Below are positions 8,115 to 16,987 of a DNA stretch of 64,000 nucleotides, in pieces. The notes under the pieces were generated by a model. The model saw only the letters and a program-made list of their open reading frames with translations. It did not search any database and was not told the origin of the DNA. A program made the translations under genes and the position numbers. How positions within the stretch are numbered: position 1 is the stretch's first letter; each line of letters begins with the position of its first letter. The stretch is from CP2-2F sp034432555 (GTDB taxonomy: Bacteria; Chloroflexota; Anaerolineae; Aggregatilineales; UBA2796), in assembly GCA_034432555.1 (NCBI GenBank), contig DAOUBW010000048.1, forward strand, positions 310,001-374,000, given 5' to 3'.

Positions 8115-8897
8115 CTAATCTCCTGTGGCAGGCTCAGGTGTGGCACCCTCGGCGGCTTGGGTGGCAGGCTCAGCAGCCTTCGGCGCGGCATCTTCCAAGG
8201 TGATGACGCGGAACGACTCGGCATAGTCCATCTCCAGCCCTTTGGCGCGTTCGGCTGCCCAGCCTTTCACTTGTTCGGTCGGATCCCAATCGCCCATTTG
8301 GCTTTTGTGTGCTTTCAGGGCGGCAATCTTGAGATCAATCGTCGTGCTGATGTCTACATAGTGCGCTGCCTGATCCCATGTCATCACGAACACTTTGTAG
8401 ACTTTGTGCGCGCTCAAGCCTTCTTCTGCCAATTCTTCAAAAAGGTTGGGCTGTCCGGCAGCAGGAAAGATCGCGTCAATGGCTGCCAAGGCTGCCGCGC
8501 GGTGATCGGGGTGGTTGATGTAGCCATCGCCAACCCAGAGCGCTTGTGGATCACCGCAAATGACGGCATCGGGCTTGAAACGGCGAATTTCGCGCACCAA
8601 CTTCTTACGCAAGCCGAGGGTTGCTTCCAACAGCCCGTCAGGCTCACGCAGGAAAACGACCTCATGCACGCCGACAATGCGCGCAGCCTCACGCTGTTCC
8701 GCCTCACGAATTTCAGCGGCGCGGGCTTTGGTCATGCCTGCCTCGGCAATGCCAACATCGCCACTGGTGCAAAGCACATAACACACTTCAGCGCCCTCGC
8801 GCACCCAGCGCGCAATTGTGCCAGCGCAAGAGAACTCAATATCATCGGGATGGGCAACAATGACCATTGCACGTTTGGGAAGGTAAGTGCGTGCCAT
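8115..8897 (-). CDS. PIG-L/LmbE family deacetylase
   Basis: A 260-residue predicted zinc-dependent deacetylase. The start at 8897 is favoured because GAGGAG lies upstream; an in-frame ATG at 8966 would add 23 residues unlike the family. AHPDD (His16, Asp18, Asp19) and NHPDH form the metal site. The C-terminal 30 residues are Ala/Glu/Pro-rich and probably disordered. It heads the operon with biotin carboxylase and biotin carrier, an unusual partnership. The substrate is unknown; it is only distantly similar to the other PIG-L protein at 4146-4991. Confidence 0.88.
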   Translation of the reverse strand: MARTYLPKRAMVIVAHPDDIEFSCAGTIARWVREGAEVCYVLCTSGDVGIAEAGMTKARAAEIREAEQREAARIVGVHEVVFLREPDGLLEATLGLRKKLVREIRRFKPDAVICGDPQALWVGDGYINHPDHRAAALAAIDAIFPAAGQPNLFEELAEEGLSAHKVYKVFVMTWDQAAHYVDISTTIDLKIAALKAHKSQMGDWDPTEQVKGWAAERAKGLEMDYAESFRVITLEDAAPKAAEPATQAAEGATPEPATGD

Positions 8898-9067
8898 AGC
8901 GAACTGAGACTCCTCAAAAGTATGCCAAAAAGTGCTGTCGACAGGGCTTGTTCTGATGTTTCCCATTCTACCTGCTCAGGCTACCTTTGTCACGCTGTGG
9001 CATGTGAACCATCGCCATAAAATTCGGCACGCGCCGTGATCTTGACCGCGCCCGCGGCAACTGCTTA

Positions 9068-9096
9068 TGGACTTCGCGGCAGGGCGGCGCTACAAT
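9068..9096 (+). promoter_or_regulatory. Candidate promoter of ABC-2 permease gene
   Basis: TGGACT (9068-9073), a 17-bp spacer and TACAAT (9091-9096), the latter preceded by GC as in the other GCTACAAT promoters here. A competing pair is TTGACC at 9042 with TTATGG at 9065. It lies about 35 bp before the chosen start at 9130. Confidence 0.4.
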
Positions 9097-9129
9097 TCCG
9101 AGCAACCCTACCATAAATCAGGTAACTGC

Positions 9130-9984
9130 ATGAGTTCTTCGACGAAAAACGCACCTCACAACCTGCCCGAACTAATCCTAGAGCCATCTCGTGGCTGGAG
9201 CAAGCTAAATCTGGGTGAGTTGTGGGCATACCGAGAACTACTCTACTTCCTCATCTGGCGTGACGTGAAGGTGCGCTACAAGCAAACGCTGATCGGCGCT
9301 GCCTGGGCGATTATTCAGCCCTTCATGACCATGATCGTCTTTTCGCTCTTTTTTGGGCAGTTGGCGCAAATTCCGTCGGACGGCGTGCCGTACCCGATCT
9401 TTAGCTATGCGGCGTTGGTGCCGTGGGCATTCTTTGCCAACGGCTTAACCAACGTCTCCAATGGCTTGGTCAGCAGCGGCAACCTGATCAAGAAGGTGTA
9501 TTTTCCGCGCTTGGTTATTCCACTCTCAGGCGTGCTAAGTGGCTTGGTGGATTTTGGGCTTGCCTTTGGCGTGCTGCTGATCATGATGCTGTTCTATGGC
9601 ATTTTGCCGACCTCTGCGGTGCTGATGCTGCCCTTTTTCGTGCTGCTGGCGCTCATTACGTCACTGGCGGTTGGCTTGTGGCTTTCGGCGATGAATGTGC
9701 AGTTCCGCGATGTGCGCTATGTGCTGCCGTTTTTGGTGCAGTTCTGGCTGTTTGCCACGCCCATCGCCTACCCAAGCAGCCTGATCGAAAATCCGATTGT
9801 GCGCGCACTGTATGGCATCAACCCGATGGCGGGCGTGGTGGAAGGCTTTCGTTGGGCGCTGCTGGGCAGCCCAATGCCGCCGCTGCCCATGCTGATAGCT
9901 TCCACCCTGACGGCGCTCATCGCGCTGATCGGTGGCTTGTTCTATTTCCGCCGCATGGAAAAATCCTTCGCAGATATTGTGTAG
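9130..9984 (+). CDS. ABC-2 type polysaccharide exporter permease
   Basis: A 284-residue inner-membrane permease with six predicted helices. The N-terminal YRELLYFLIWRDVKVRYKQT, the TLIGAAWAIIQPF segment and VPWAFFANGLTN are signatures of the Wzm/TagG/RfbA family, which exports O-antigen, teichoic acid or related glycans. The start at 9130 is taken over the in-frame ATG at 9067, because family members begin close to this point and AGGTAA precedes it. The partner ATPase (Wzt/TagH type), normally the next gene, is absent: a palindromic repeat follows instead. The ATPase must be elsewhere. Confidence 0.9.
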   Translation: MSSSTKNAPHNLPELILEPSRGWSKLNLGELWAYRELLYFLIWRDVKVRYKQTLIGAAWAIIQPFMTMIVFSLFFGQLAQIPSDGVPYPIFSYAALVPWAFFANGLTNVSNGLVSSGNLIKKVYFPRLVIPLSGVLSGLVDFGLAFGVLLIMMLFYGILPTSAVLMLPFFVLLALITSLAVGLWLSAMNVQFRDVRYVLPFLVQFWLFATPIAYPSSLIENPIVRALYGINPMAGVVEGFRWALLGSPMPPLPMLIASTLTALIALIGGLFYFRRMEKSFADIV

Positions 9985-9995
9985 AGATGGTGATT

Positions 9996-10107
9996 AGGGG
10001 CGTGGCGAGTCTTACAGCAGGGTGCCGGCGCAGCCAACCCCTATCCCTATCTCTTTCCCCTGCACGTGATAAAAGGGAAGTCAAGGGGCTCTTCAAAGCC
10101 ACGCCCT
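9996..10107. repeat. Nested palindromic intergenic element, copy A
   Basis: Outer inverted repeats GGGCGTGGC (9998-10006) and GCCACGCCC (10098-10106) enclose about 90 bp. Inside, CTATCTCTTTCCCC precedes a CACGTGA centre at 10063 followed by AAAGGGAAG. A related core lies at 18315-18352. No coding potential is seen. It fills the gap after the ABC-2 permease and resembles a small non-autonomous or REP-like element. Confidence 0.5.
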
Positions 10108-10169
10108 GCCTATGGCGGGATTATAGGGTGGTGTAAGGGCAGCCTATAGCCACGATCTTCACCACACTC

Positions 10170-10361
10170 TTACAGCGCGCCGATTTTCTCATTAACGCGG
10201 CGGTGATAATCCACCCGAAGATCAAAGACGCGCTTTGCAGCGTAGCGCCAACGCACAATCTGCGCGTCTGCCTCAGCATCTAACTGTTGGTAGGCATTCT
10301 GCAAAACGGCAAAGCGCGCTTGCAGGGACTCACGCCATAGGCTGAAATCATTGGTGGACAT
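10170..10361 (-). CDS. Small hypothetical helical protein
   Basis: A 63-residue reading frame with an acidic/basic amphipathic composition (LQARFAVLQNAYQQLDAEAD), predicted to be mostly alpha-helical and possibly coiled coil. It lacks a clear Shine-Dalgarno, though a GATATAA-like -10 lies upstream. It is not recognised. The reading frame covers an otherwise empty gap and its codon use resembles neighbouring genes, which favours a real gene over a chance ORF. Confidence 0.5.
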   Translation of the reverse strand: MSTNDFSLWRESLQARFAVLQNAYQQLDAEADAQIVRWRYAAKRVFDLRVDYHRRVNEKIGAL

Positions 10362-10535
10362 TGTTTATATCTTGGTGAGCTGTGCCGAAAAACTAACGGG
10401 AACAAACTGATGCAGTAAGACGTTTTAGAGTACAACGTGCTTGTGTGTTGCCTTTAACAAACTGTGCTTTTAGTTTAGCACGCATCGCCTCAAAGCACAC
10501 CATGCGATCTGGTTCTAACAATGAGGAGGCTCATG

Positions 10536-13346
10536 ATGTTTTCAGCAAGTACCTATAAGTATGGGTTAGCCCTTAGTGCGGTGCTTTTGGTGATGATCTG
10601 GCTCAGCCTGATGCTAACCACGAGCAATGCCACTACATCTACCTACACGCTTACCCCTACAGTAACGCCGACCATGACTGGCACACAGCCACACCCCTCA
10701 ACCCAAGCATTCGACGCAAGTATTTATGCCGAGGCAGAGCGCACCTTAACCGCCTTTCCACCGAGCGGCGTCTCGACAGTGTTGCTAAACAGCATTCGTT
10801 ATGAGGGTAACTTGCTTGAAGCGCAGATGACCGCAGACCGCACGCACTTGCTGATTCGGCTAACAGAGGGTAAGGTAGCGATCTATGCTTTGTCCAACAC
10901 CTCAGACAAGCCCCTAGTGCCACGCTTTACCCTGAACCATGAAACGAACGTGGATGGGATGGTGCTGGGTGCCAATGATAGCCGCTTGATCACTTGGCAG
11001 AATGCCGCCGCGGGCATTCCCCGCATGACGGTATGGACGTGGGATATGGCGACGGGCGAACGCATTCATACGATCACACTGCGCGATGATACACGCTTCT
11101 TTGCCAAGAATGGCGTGCGTTGGCGTCAAGATGGCACAGCATTTGTCGTGTGGACGCGGGCAGGTGTAGTCGAAGTGTGGGAGACGCTCACCAATAGCCG
11201 TCAATTTGCTATTAAAGTGCCAAATGTGGTCTGGGGCGCGGCTTGGAATCCCGCTGAAACACGCCTGATGGTATGGACAACGAACGCTGGCGTGCGGTTC
11301 TACGATGCGGCAGATGGTCGCCATCTTTCGACGCTTGAGCATCGCGGTGCAACGCTTAACGCGCTTTGGAGCGCTGATGGACGCTATGTGTTGAGTGCTG
11401 GCACGGATGGCTTGGCAATCCTCTCTGACGGTGAGACAGGCGCGCCGTTAGATATCTATTACCATGGGCAGTATCGCCCAGGTCGTCCCGAGCCTGCGCT
11501 GGAGATTTGGTCGCTGGCATGGAGCGAGCAAGCAGGGCGTGTGTTCAGTGGCAGCATTGGTGGGCATGTGCGTGTTTGGCAAACCGATCTGACGGCGGCG
11601 ACACTCGGCAACACGCAAACAAGCCCTGCCACCTTTTTAGATGCAGGCGGCATGGTGCTTGCCCTTGCCGCCAATGCGAATGGCAACCGTGTTTTCTATA
11701 GGACGTCAAAGCAAACTGCGTTGTGGGATGGGCGGGCGGCTGCGCCGTTTTTCGTCAGCAGCAAGCCAGGGCGGCCCAACCCATCTATGCGTTTGCTTGC
11801 GGTGTGGGATATGTACAGCGTTACGCTGCACGATATCGAGAATAACATGCCCTTGGCAGGGTTTAACCATCCGATTGAAGAGCTTGGCATTAAAGGTGTT
11901 GTGTGGCTGGAGGACGAGGTCTTGCTAAGCTATACTGAAGGTGGTGAAGCACGGCTCTTTCGCCTGAACTTTACACCAACCAGCAGGTCACCGCTGAGCG
12001 CAACTGCCATACCGAACGCGCCAAAGGCTAGGTTTGGAATGGCTGCATCAATACGCAAAGGGGACATGCCTCGCGCACAGCTACCGCTCAACCCTGAGCG
12101 GATTGCAGGACAGACGTTTGTGACCCTGACGGATCGCATTAGCCTCGTAGAGGTTAGGGTGACTGCACGTTCTCAATTTGGCGGCAACGTGCGGTTAAGC
12201 ATCAAGAGCATGGCAGGTGAAACATTAGCCACACAGTCCCGCTTTGTGCCGCCCAGTTTCGGTGGAATGTTACCCTTCACCTTTGAACCGCCGATTGCCG
12301 TCGTAGCGAGGCAAACCTATCGCTTGGAAGTTGAAGCGATTGAGGGTTCAGCGCTGAACGTTGAGTTTCTTCCAGAAGGTTATCCACATGGCTATGCCTA
12401 TCATACCCAGATCGCAAGGGATAACTCCCAAAGCATCAGCTATGAAGTGCTTTACGATATAAACTTCCGCGTAAATCTTGTCTCTAGCACGCTAGAGGCA
12501 CGGAAAACGCAAATTGCACACATTGAAGCAAATATGCCTGCCACGCGGATCGCTGCCGCTGCCACAGCCACTGTTATCCATGAGCAAGCGCTTATAAGCC
12601 AAACTGCTACAGCTGCCGCCCAGTTCAGCCGTGCAGAAAAACTTGGCATCTCGCCCGCATTACTGCCCTATCTACGTATTGGTGTGGGTGTCTCCCTGTC
12701 TCGCACCTTTGAACTACAGCCTGCACAAACCTTACAATTTACCGTGGGTGCTGAGCAGTGCTGCCATTTTTTTGATACGGTTAACATCAAAGCGCATTGG
12801 GTGCTGGAAGCACTAGACGGTGCGCCCTTGGACGGTGTAAGCCTTGCTTCGGAAACGGGCTTACTGCACGTTGCCGAAAGCGTGCCACACGGCGCAGCCT
12901 ACCGTGTGCGGGCAATCTTGGCGGACGAGTCGGTACTCAGCACAACGGTTCACATCTATACACCAACCGATAACCCATTTGTCGGTATGTGGCAGGAAGA
13001 AGCCCAAATCGCGTGTCATGATGGATCGTTTATCGCGCCGCCGCAGGGCATTGGCGAGCTAATCTTCCGTGCCAATGGAGAGATGCTGGTCACATGGTCA
13101 CCCTTTGAAATCTACTTCGACTACAGCGCACAATACCATTACGACATAACCACAGGAGCCTTCAGCTTCCAAGCACGCGGCATCAACTACTTACCCGCTG
13201 ATTTAGATAATGCAGGCGCATATGCCATAGATTCAGAAGGTCGCCTGATCTTGAAAAACATTTGGTTGGGTGCGCCGCCCAACCGTTCCGACGCACCCAC
13301 CAACTGTGGACATCGTTTTGTGCGGCGTGGTGCAGCCTATCGGTAA
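10536..13346 (+). CDS. Large exported WD40-like repeat protein
   Basis: A 936-residue protein with one N-terminal membrane anchor (about residues 8-30) and a Thr-rich linker. The ATG at 10536 is chosen because GGAGG lies 6 nt upstream; the ATG at 10521 contains that site. Residues 60-440 carry degenerate WD40/beta-propeller units, with phrases such as GAAWNPAETRLMVW, ALWSADGRYVLSAGTDG and SGSIGGHVRVWQT. A beta-sandwich-like middle follows, then a helical ATATVIHEQALISQTATAAA linker. The last 120 residues (GMWQEEAQI, GELIFRANGEM, GAYAIDSEGRLI) look like a separate lipocalin-like beta domain. The role is unknown; an extracytoplasmic interaction scaffold is likely. Confidence 0.8.
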   Translation: MFSASTYKYGLALSAVLLVMIWLSLMLTTSNATTSTYTLTPTVTPTMTGTQPHPSTQAFDASIYAEAERTLTAFPPSGVSTVLLNSIRYEGNLLEAQMTADRTHLLIRLTEGKVAIYALSNTSDKPLVPRFTLNHETNVDGMVLGANDSRLITWQNAAAGIPRMTVWTWDMATGERIHTITLRDDTRFFAKNGVRWRQDGTAFVVWTRAGVVEVWETLTNSRQFAIKVPNVVWGAAWNPAETRLMVWTTNAGVRFYDAADGRHLSTLEHRGATLNALWSADGRYVLSAGTDGLAILSDGETGAPLDIYYHGQYRPGRPEPALEIWSLAWSEQAGRVFSGSIGGHVRVWQTDLTAATLGNTQTSPATFLDAGGMVLALAANANGNRVFYRTSKQTALWDGRAAAPFFVSSKPGRPNPSMRLLAVWDMYSVTLHDIENNMPLAGFNHPIEELGIKGVVWLEDEVLLSYTEGGEARLFRLNFTPTSRSPLSATAIPNAPKARFGMAASIRKGDMPRAQLPLNPERIAGQTFVTLTDRISLVEVRVTARSQFGGNVRLSIKSMAGETLATQSRFVPPSFGGMLPFTFEPPIAVVARQTYRLEVEAIEGSALNVEFLPEGYPHGYAYHTQIARDNSQSISYEVLYDINFRVNLVSSTLEARKTQIAHIEANMPATRIAAAATATVIHEQALISQTATAAAQFSRAEKLGISPALLPYLRIGVGVSLSRTFELQPAQTLQFTVGAEQCCHFFDTVNIKAHWVLEALDGAPLDGVSLASETGLLHVAESVPHGAAYRVRAILADESVLSTTVHIYTPTDNPFVGMWQEEAQIACHDGSFIAPPQGIGELIFRANGEMLVTWSPFEIYFDYSAQYHYDITTGAFSFQARGINYLPADLDNAGAYAIDSEGRLILKNIWLGAPPNRSDAPTNCGHRFVRRGAAYR

Positions 13347-13472
13347 AATGTAGTCCACTAACAACCGCAACAACCGACCTGCCGCGCCTGCTTTCAAGGG
13401 CGCGGCAGATGCAGTATGCTCTAGCCGTCACTGGGTACCCATCGTCGGTCTGCTGCGGAGTCTGAAACTGGA

Positions 13473-14072
13473 ATGCCTAATAGCACCAACACGCCGCCCC
13501 ACGCGCAGGCGCTCGAACGTTTGTTGATTGGCAACCGCCGCTACGTTGCCTTGCGCCAACTGCATCCGCGCCAAAGCGCCACACACCGCCAAACTCTGAT
13601 GGAAGGGCAGCATCCGTTTGCTGCCATCCTGAGCTGCTCTGATTCGCGTGTGCCTTCCGAACTGATCTTTGATCAGGGCTTAGGCGATCTGTTCATCGTG
13701 CGGACGGCAGGACATGCTGTCGGCGCGTTGGTGCTTGCCAGCCTTGAGTATGCCGTGTTTGCCTTGCACGTGCCGCTGATCATGGTCTTGGGTCATGCTC
13801 AGTGTGGCGCGGTGAACGCTGTGATGTCTGCCCAAACCTTGCCGGGGCATCTGCCGCAGTTGGCAGAGAGCCTGCGCCCTGCACTCGCCGCGATTGACCC
13901 TGCCTCTGAAGATGCCGTTGATCAGGCGGTGCGTGCCAGCGCACGCTTCACGGCGCATTACCTTGCTACGGAAAGTGCTGTGCTGCACGCCGCCGTTGAC
14001 GAAAATTACCTAAAGATCGTGCCTGCTTACTATGATCTAAGCACAGGCGGCGTGCAAATTCTTGAGGACTAG
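13473..14072 (+). CDS. Beta-class carbonic anhydrase
   Basis: A 199-residue enzyme interconverting CO2 and bicarbonate. Zinc ligands Cys55 (SCSDSR), His108 and Cys111 (LGHAQCGAV) and the catalytic dyad Asp57-Arg59 are all present. The fold spans the whole chain, with no signal peptide, so it is cytosolic. PEP carboxylase starts 39 bp downstream with its own GGAG site and no terminator between, which suggests co-transcription and direct bicarbonate supply to that enzyme. Confidence 0.95.
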   Translation: MPNSTNTPPHAQALERLLIGNRRYVALRQLHPRQSATHRQTLMEGQHPFAAILSCSDSRVPSELIFDQGLGDLFIVRTAGHAVGALVLASLEYAVFALHVPLIMVLGHAQCGAVNAVMSAQTLPGHLPQLAESLRPALAAIDPASEDAVDQAVRASARFTAHYLATESAVLHAAVDENYLKIVPAYYDLSTGGVQILED

Positions 14073-14111
14073 CACCTGCCTGCACCGATAACCCAAATGG
14101 AGTAAGCCTTC

Positions 14112-16844
14112 ATGCTGTTATCCAGCTCTAAGACAAGCGATTTTGATAAGGTTGATCAGGATATTCACTTCCTGATCCAGTGCCTGCGCGAGGTGCTTGA
14201 AGAAAACGGCGAAAGTGCGCTTGCCAACGCGCTGCCTTGGCAAGAAGGGCAGCCTGCTAGCTTGGCGGATAGCGCCGATAACGTCAGCGCGATCAAGCTG
14301 ACGCAGGCATATTCAATTGCCTTCCAACTGTTGAACATTGTTGAAGAAAATGCTGTAGTGCAGTATCGGCGGCAGCTAGAGAGCCGCGACGCCATCAGCC
14401 AGCTCTCCGGCTTATGGAGCCAAAATCTTGCCGCACTGCGCCAGCAAGGGCTGCGTGGGGAGCAGGTTGCCGCCGAACTTTCGCGGGTGCGCGTGGAGCC
14501 AGTGTTGACCGCACACCCAACTGAGGCAAAGCGCTACACCGTCTTGGAGCAGCACCGCAGCCTTTATTTGCTCATGGTGCAGCTTGAGAACCAAATGTGG
14601 ACTCCGCAAGAGAAGCGCGCCGTGCGTGACGCTATTAAAACAGCGCTGGAGCGGCTGTGGCGCACTGGTGAAATCTACCTTGAAAAGCCGAACGTCACCG
14701 CCGAGTTGCAGAACATCCTCTATTATCTGCGGCACGTCTTCCCTGAAGTGCTGGACATTCTGGATCAGCGCCTCTATCAGGCATGGATAGAGGTTGGCTT
14801 CTCGCCCGATCTGCTCAACGGTACGGATCATCGCCCACGCCTTGCCTTTGGGACGTGGGTCGGTGGAGATCGGGATGGGCATCCGTTGGTGACTGCCGAG
14901 ACGACGCGCCAAACGTTGGCTGAGCTGCGCGCCAACGCACTGAGCCTGCAACGCGCACACCTGACCGAACTTGCCCAAAAGCTAAGCCTTTCGCGCTTTT
15001 TGCAGCCTGTGCCAGCCGCCCTCAGTGAGCGTGTCGGACAGTTGGCAGAAGCGCTTGGCGCGGAAGGGCAGCGTGCGCTCAGGCGCAATCCGGAGGAACC
15101 GTGGCGGCAGTTTGTCAATCTGATGTTGGCGCGCTTGCCCGATGGTGCGGCGTCTGATCGACACTACACAAATGCGGAAGCATTGGCGGACGATTTGCGC
15201 TTCCTCTATAGCACGCTGCTGGAAGTTGGTGCGCGTCGCCTTGCCTATGCCGACGTGCTGCCCATGCTGCGGATTGTGCAGACCTTCGGCTTTCATCTCG
15301 CCGTGCTGGATATTCGCCAGAACAGCCGTTTTCATGATCTGGCGATTGCCCAACTGCTGGCGGCAAGCGGCGCCAGCGATACCGACTTTCCCAATTGGGC
15401 TGAGTCCAAGCGGCGCGACTTTCTGGAGGCAGAGCTGCGTGTGGCGCGCCCGTTCACGCTGCCCAACACAGCACTTGGCGCAGAGGCAGAGGCTTTGCTG
15501 ACCTGCTACCGCGTGGTGGCGAATCACATTCAGCAGTATGGCGATCAGGGCTTGGGCGCGCTGATAGTGAGCATGACACGCGACGTTTCCGACCTGTTGG
15601 CAGTCTATTTGCTGTGCCGTGAGGCAGGCTTGCTGATCAACACAGCGGAAGGCATGGTCTGTCGGCTGCCGGTTGTCCCGCTGTTCGAGACGATTGACGA
15701 TCTAGAGCGCAGCCCGAACATTCTGTTCACCTTCCTCACCCAGCCGATCACGCAGCGCAGCCTTGCCTACCAACAGCAGCAGCGCGGCACAGAACTGCCC
15801 ATTCAGCAGGTGATGGTTGGCTATAGCGATAGCAATAAAGACGGCGGCATTCTAGCGAGCCTGTGGCAGCTACACATGGCACAACGCGCCCTAGTTGGCG
15901 TTGGCGATGCTTGCGGCGTGCGCGTGCGCTTTTTTCATGGGCGCGGCGGCTCCATCAGCCGCGGCGGCGGACCGACGCACCGCTTCATCCGCGCCTTGCA
16001 GCACAACTCACTGCGCGGCGACCTGCGCCTGACCGAACAAGGCGAGGTGATCGCCCGTAAATATGCCAATCGGCTGACGGCGGCAAACAACCTAGAGCTG
16101 CTCCTCTCTGGCACGCTGCGCGCCTCCATCCAAGATCGCTACAGCGCAGCCAACCAGCATCCGCTAGAGCCTGTGCTGAGCCGCCTTGCAGCGCGCAGCC
16201 GCCAACACTATCAAGATTTGTTGCATGAGGACGATTTCATCACCTTCTATCGGCAGGCAACGCCCATTGACGTGATCGAAGCGAGTCGGATCGGATCGCG
16301 CCCATCGCGGCGGACGGGGCAGCAAACTTTGGCTGATCTGCGCGCCATCCCTTGGGTGTTCAGTTGGAGTCAAGCGCGTTTCTTGCTCTCTGGTTGGTAT
16401 GGGCTTGGCACAGCCCTGCATGAACTCCGCACAACTGAGCCACAAACCTTTGAAGAGGTCCGCCGCCATGCCTTCGAGTGGGCAATTTTGCACAGTATCC
16501 TGAGCAGTGCCGCCACCAACATCATGCTGACCAACCGTGACCTGATGGGACATTATGCCGATCTTGTAGTAGATTCGGCGCTGCGCGAACGCTTAATGGC
16601 GCTCATTCTGGCAGAACTGGCGCGCACTGTAGAGGTGCTGGAATATATCTACGATGGTGCGCTGACCGAAAAGCGCCCGAATGTGGCGCAGGGCATTCAA
16701 CTGCGGCAGGCGCTGCTGCACCGCCTGCACATACAGCAAATTGACCTCTTGCGCGCTTGGCGTGCCAGCGGCTCGGACGAACTGCTCTCGCAACTGTTGC
16801 TCACCGTGAATGCGATTGCCAACGGGCTAGGCACTACAGGCTGA
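14112..16844 (+). CDS. ppc: Phosphoenolpyruvate carboxylase
   Basis: A 910-residue enzyme that carboxylates phosphoenolpyruvate with bicarbonate to oxaloacetate, an anaplerotic or CO2-fixing step. Catalytic signatures are intact: LTAHPTE with His135, GGDRDGHP, VMVGYSDSNKDGG, FFHGRGGSI with His609, and SRIGSRPSRR. The C-terminal TTG replaces the usual NTG, which still leaves the conserved terminal Gly. The length fits the bacterial-type family (870-960). The plant-type N-terminal phosphorylation motif is absent. It is the second gene of the carbonic anhydrase operon and is closed by a hairpin at 16860. Confidence 0.97.
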   Translation: MLLSSSKTSDFDKVDQDIHFLIQCLREVLEENGESALANALPWQEGQPASLADSADNVSAIKLTQAYSIAFQLLNIVEENAVVQYRRQLESRDAISQLSGLWSQNLAALRQQGLRGEQVAAELSRVRVEPVLTAHPTEAKRYTVLEQHRSLYLLMVQLENQMWTPQEKRAVRDAIKTALERLWRTGEIYLEKPNVTAELQNILYYLRHVFPEVLDILDQRLYQAWIEVGFSPDLLNGTDHRPRLAFGTWVGGDRDGHPLVTAETTRQTLAELRANALSLQRAHLTELAQKLSLSRFLQPVPAALSERVGQLAEALGAEGQRALRRNPEEPWRQFVNLMLARLPDGAASDRHYTNAEALADDLRFLYSTLLEVGARRLAYADVLPMLRIVQTFGFHLAVLDIRQNSRFHDLAIAQLLAASGASDTDFPNWAESKRRDFLEAELRVARPFTLPNTALGAEAEALLTCYRVVANHIQQYGDQGLGALIVSMTRDVSDLLAVYLLCREAGLLINTAEGMVCRLPVVPLFETIDDLERSPNILFTFLTQPITQRSLAYQQQQRGTELPIQQVMVGYSDSNKDGGILASLWQLHMAQRALVGVGDACGVRVRFFHGRGGSISRGGGPTHRFIRALQHNSLRGDLRLTEQGEVIARKYANRLTAANNLELLLSGTLRASIQDRYSAANQHPLEPVLSRLAARSRQHYQDLLHEDDFITFYRQATPIDVIEASRIGSRPSRRTGQQTLADLRAIPWVFSWSQARFLLSGWYGLGTALHELRTTEPQTFEEVRRHAFEWAILHSILSSAATNIMLTNRDLMGHYADLVVDSALRERLMALILAELARTVEVLEYIYDGALTEKRPNVAQGIQLRQALLHRLHIQQIDLLRAWRASGSDELLSQLLLTVNAIANGLGTTG

Positions 16845-16859
16845 GGTAGCACACCCTAA

Positions 16860-16903
16860 ATCCCGCCCGCACACAGGGCGGGATGACACATAACACGCTT
16901 TTT
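16860..16903 (+). terminator. Terminator after ppc
   Basis: ATCCCGCCC at 16860-16868 and GGGCGGGAT at 16876-16884 form a perfect 9-bp stem with a 7-nt loop. A T-run follows at 16899-16903. It shares its GGGCGGGA core with the hairpins at 111 and 54593. Confidence 0.65.
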
Positions 16904-16947
16904 GCTGTTCTCCCCATAAAATTGAGGTAACGGCGGATCATGGAACA

Positions 16948-16956
16948 TGCTACACT
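16948..16956 (+). promoter_or_regulatory. Extended -10 of esterase gene
   Basis: TGCTACACT (TGn plus TACACT at 16951-16956) lies 32 bp upstream of the GTG start. No good -35 is visible. It is identical to the -10 of nusA. Confidence 0.45.
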
Positions 16957-16987
16957 CTAAGAGATATGCCGTGAAGGTGCAGAAAGG

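Noticed and set aside
8935..8944. Perfect palindrome CTGTCGACAG near the PIG-L start
   Set aside because: Ten-bp palindromes of this GC content are expected by chance in 64 kb; not repeated elsewhere in the spacers read.
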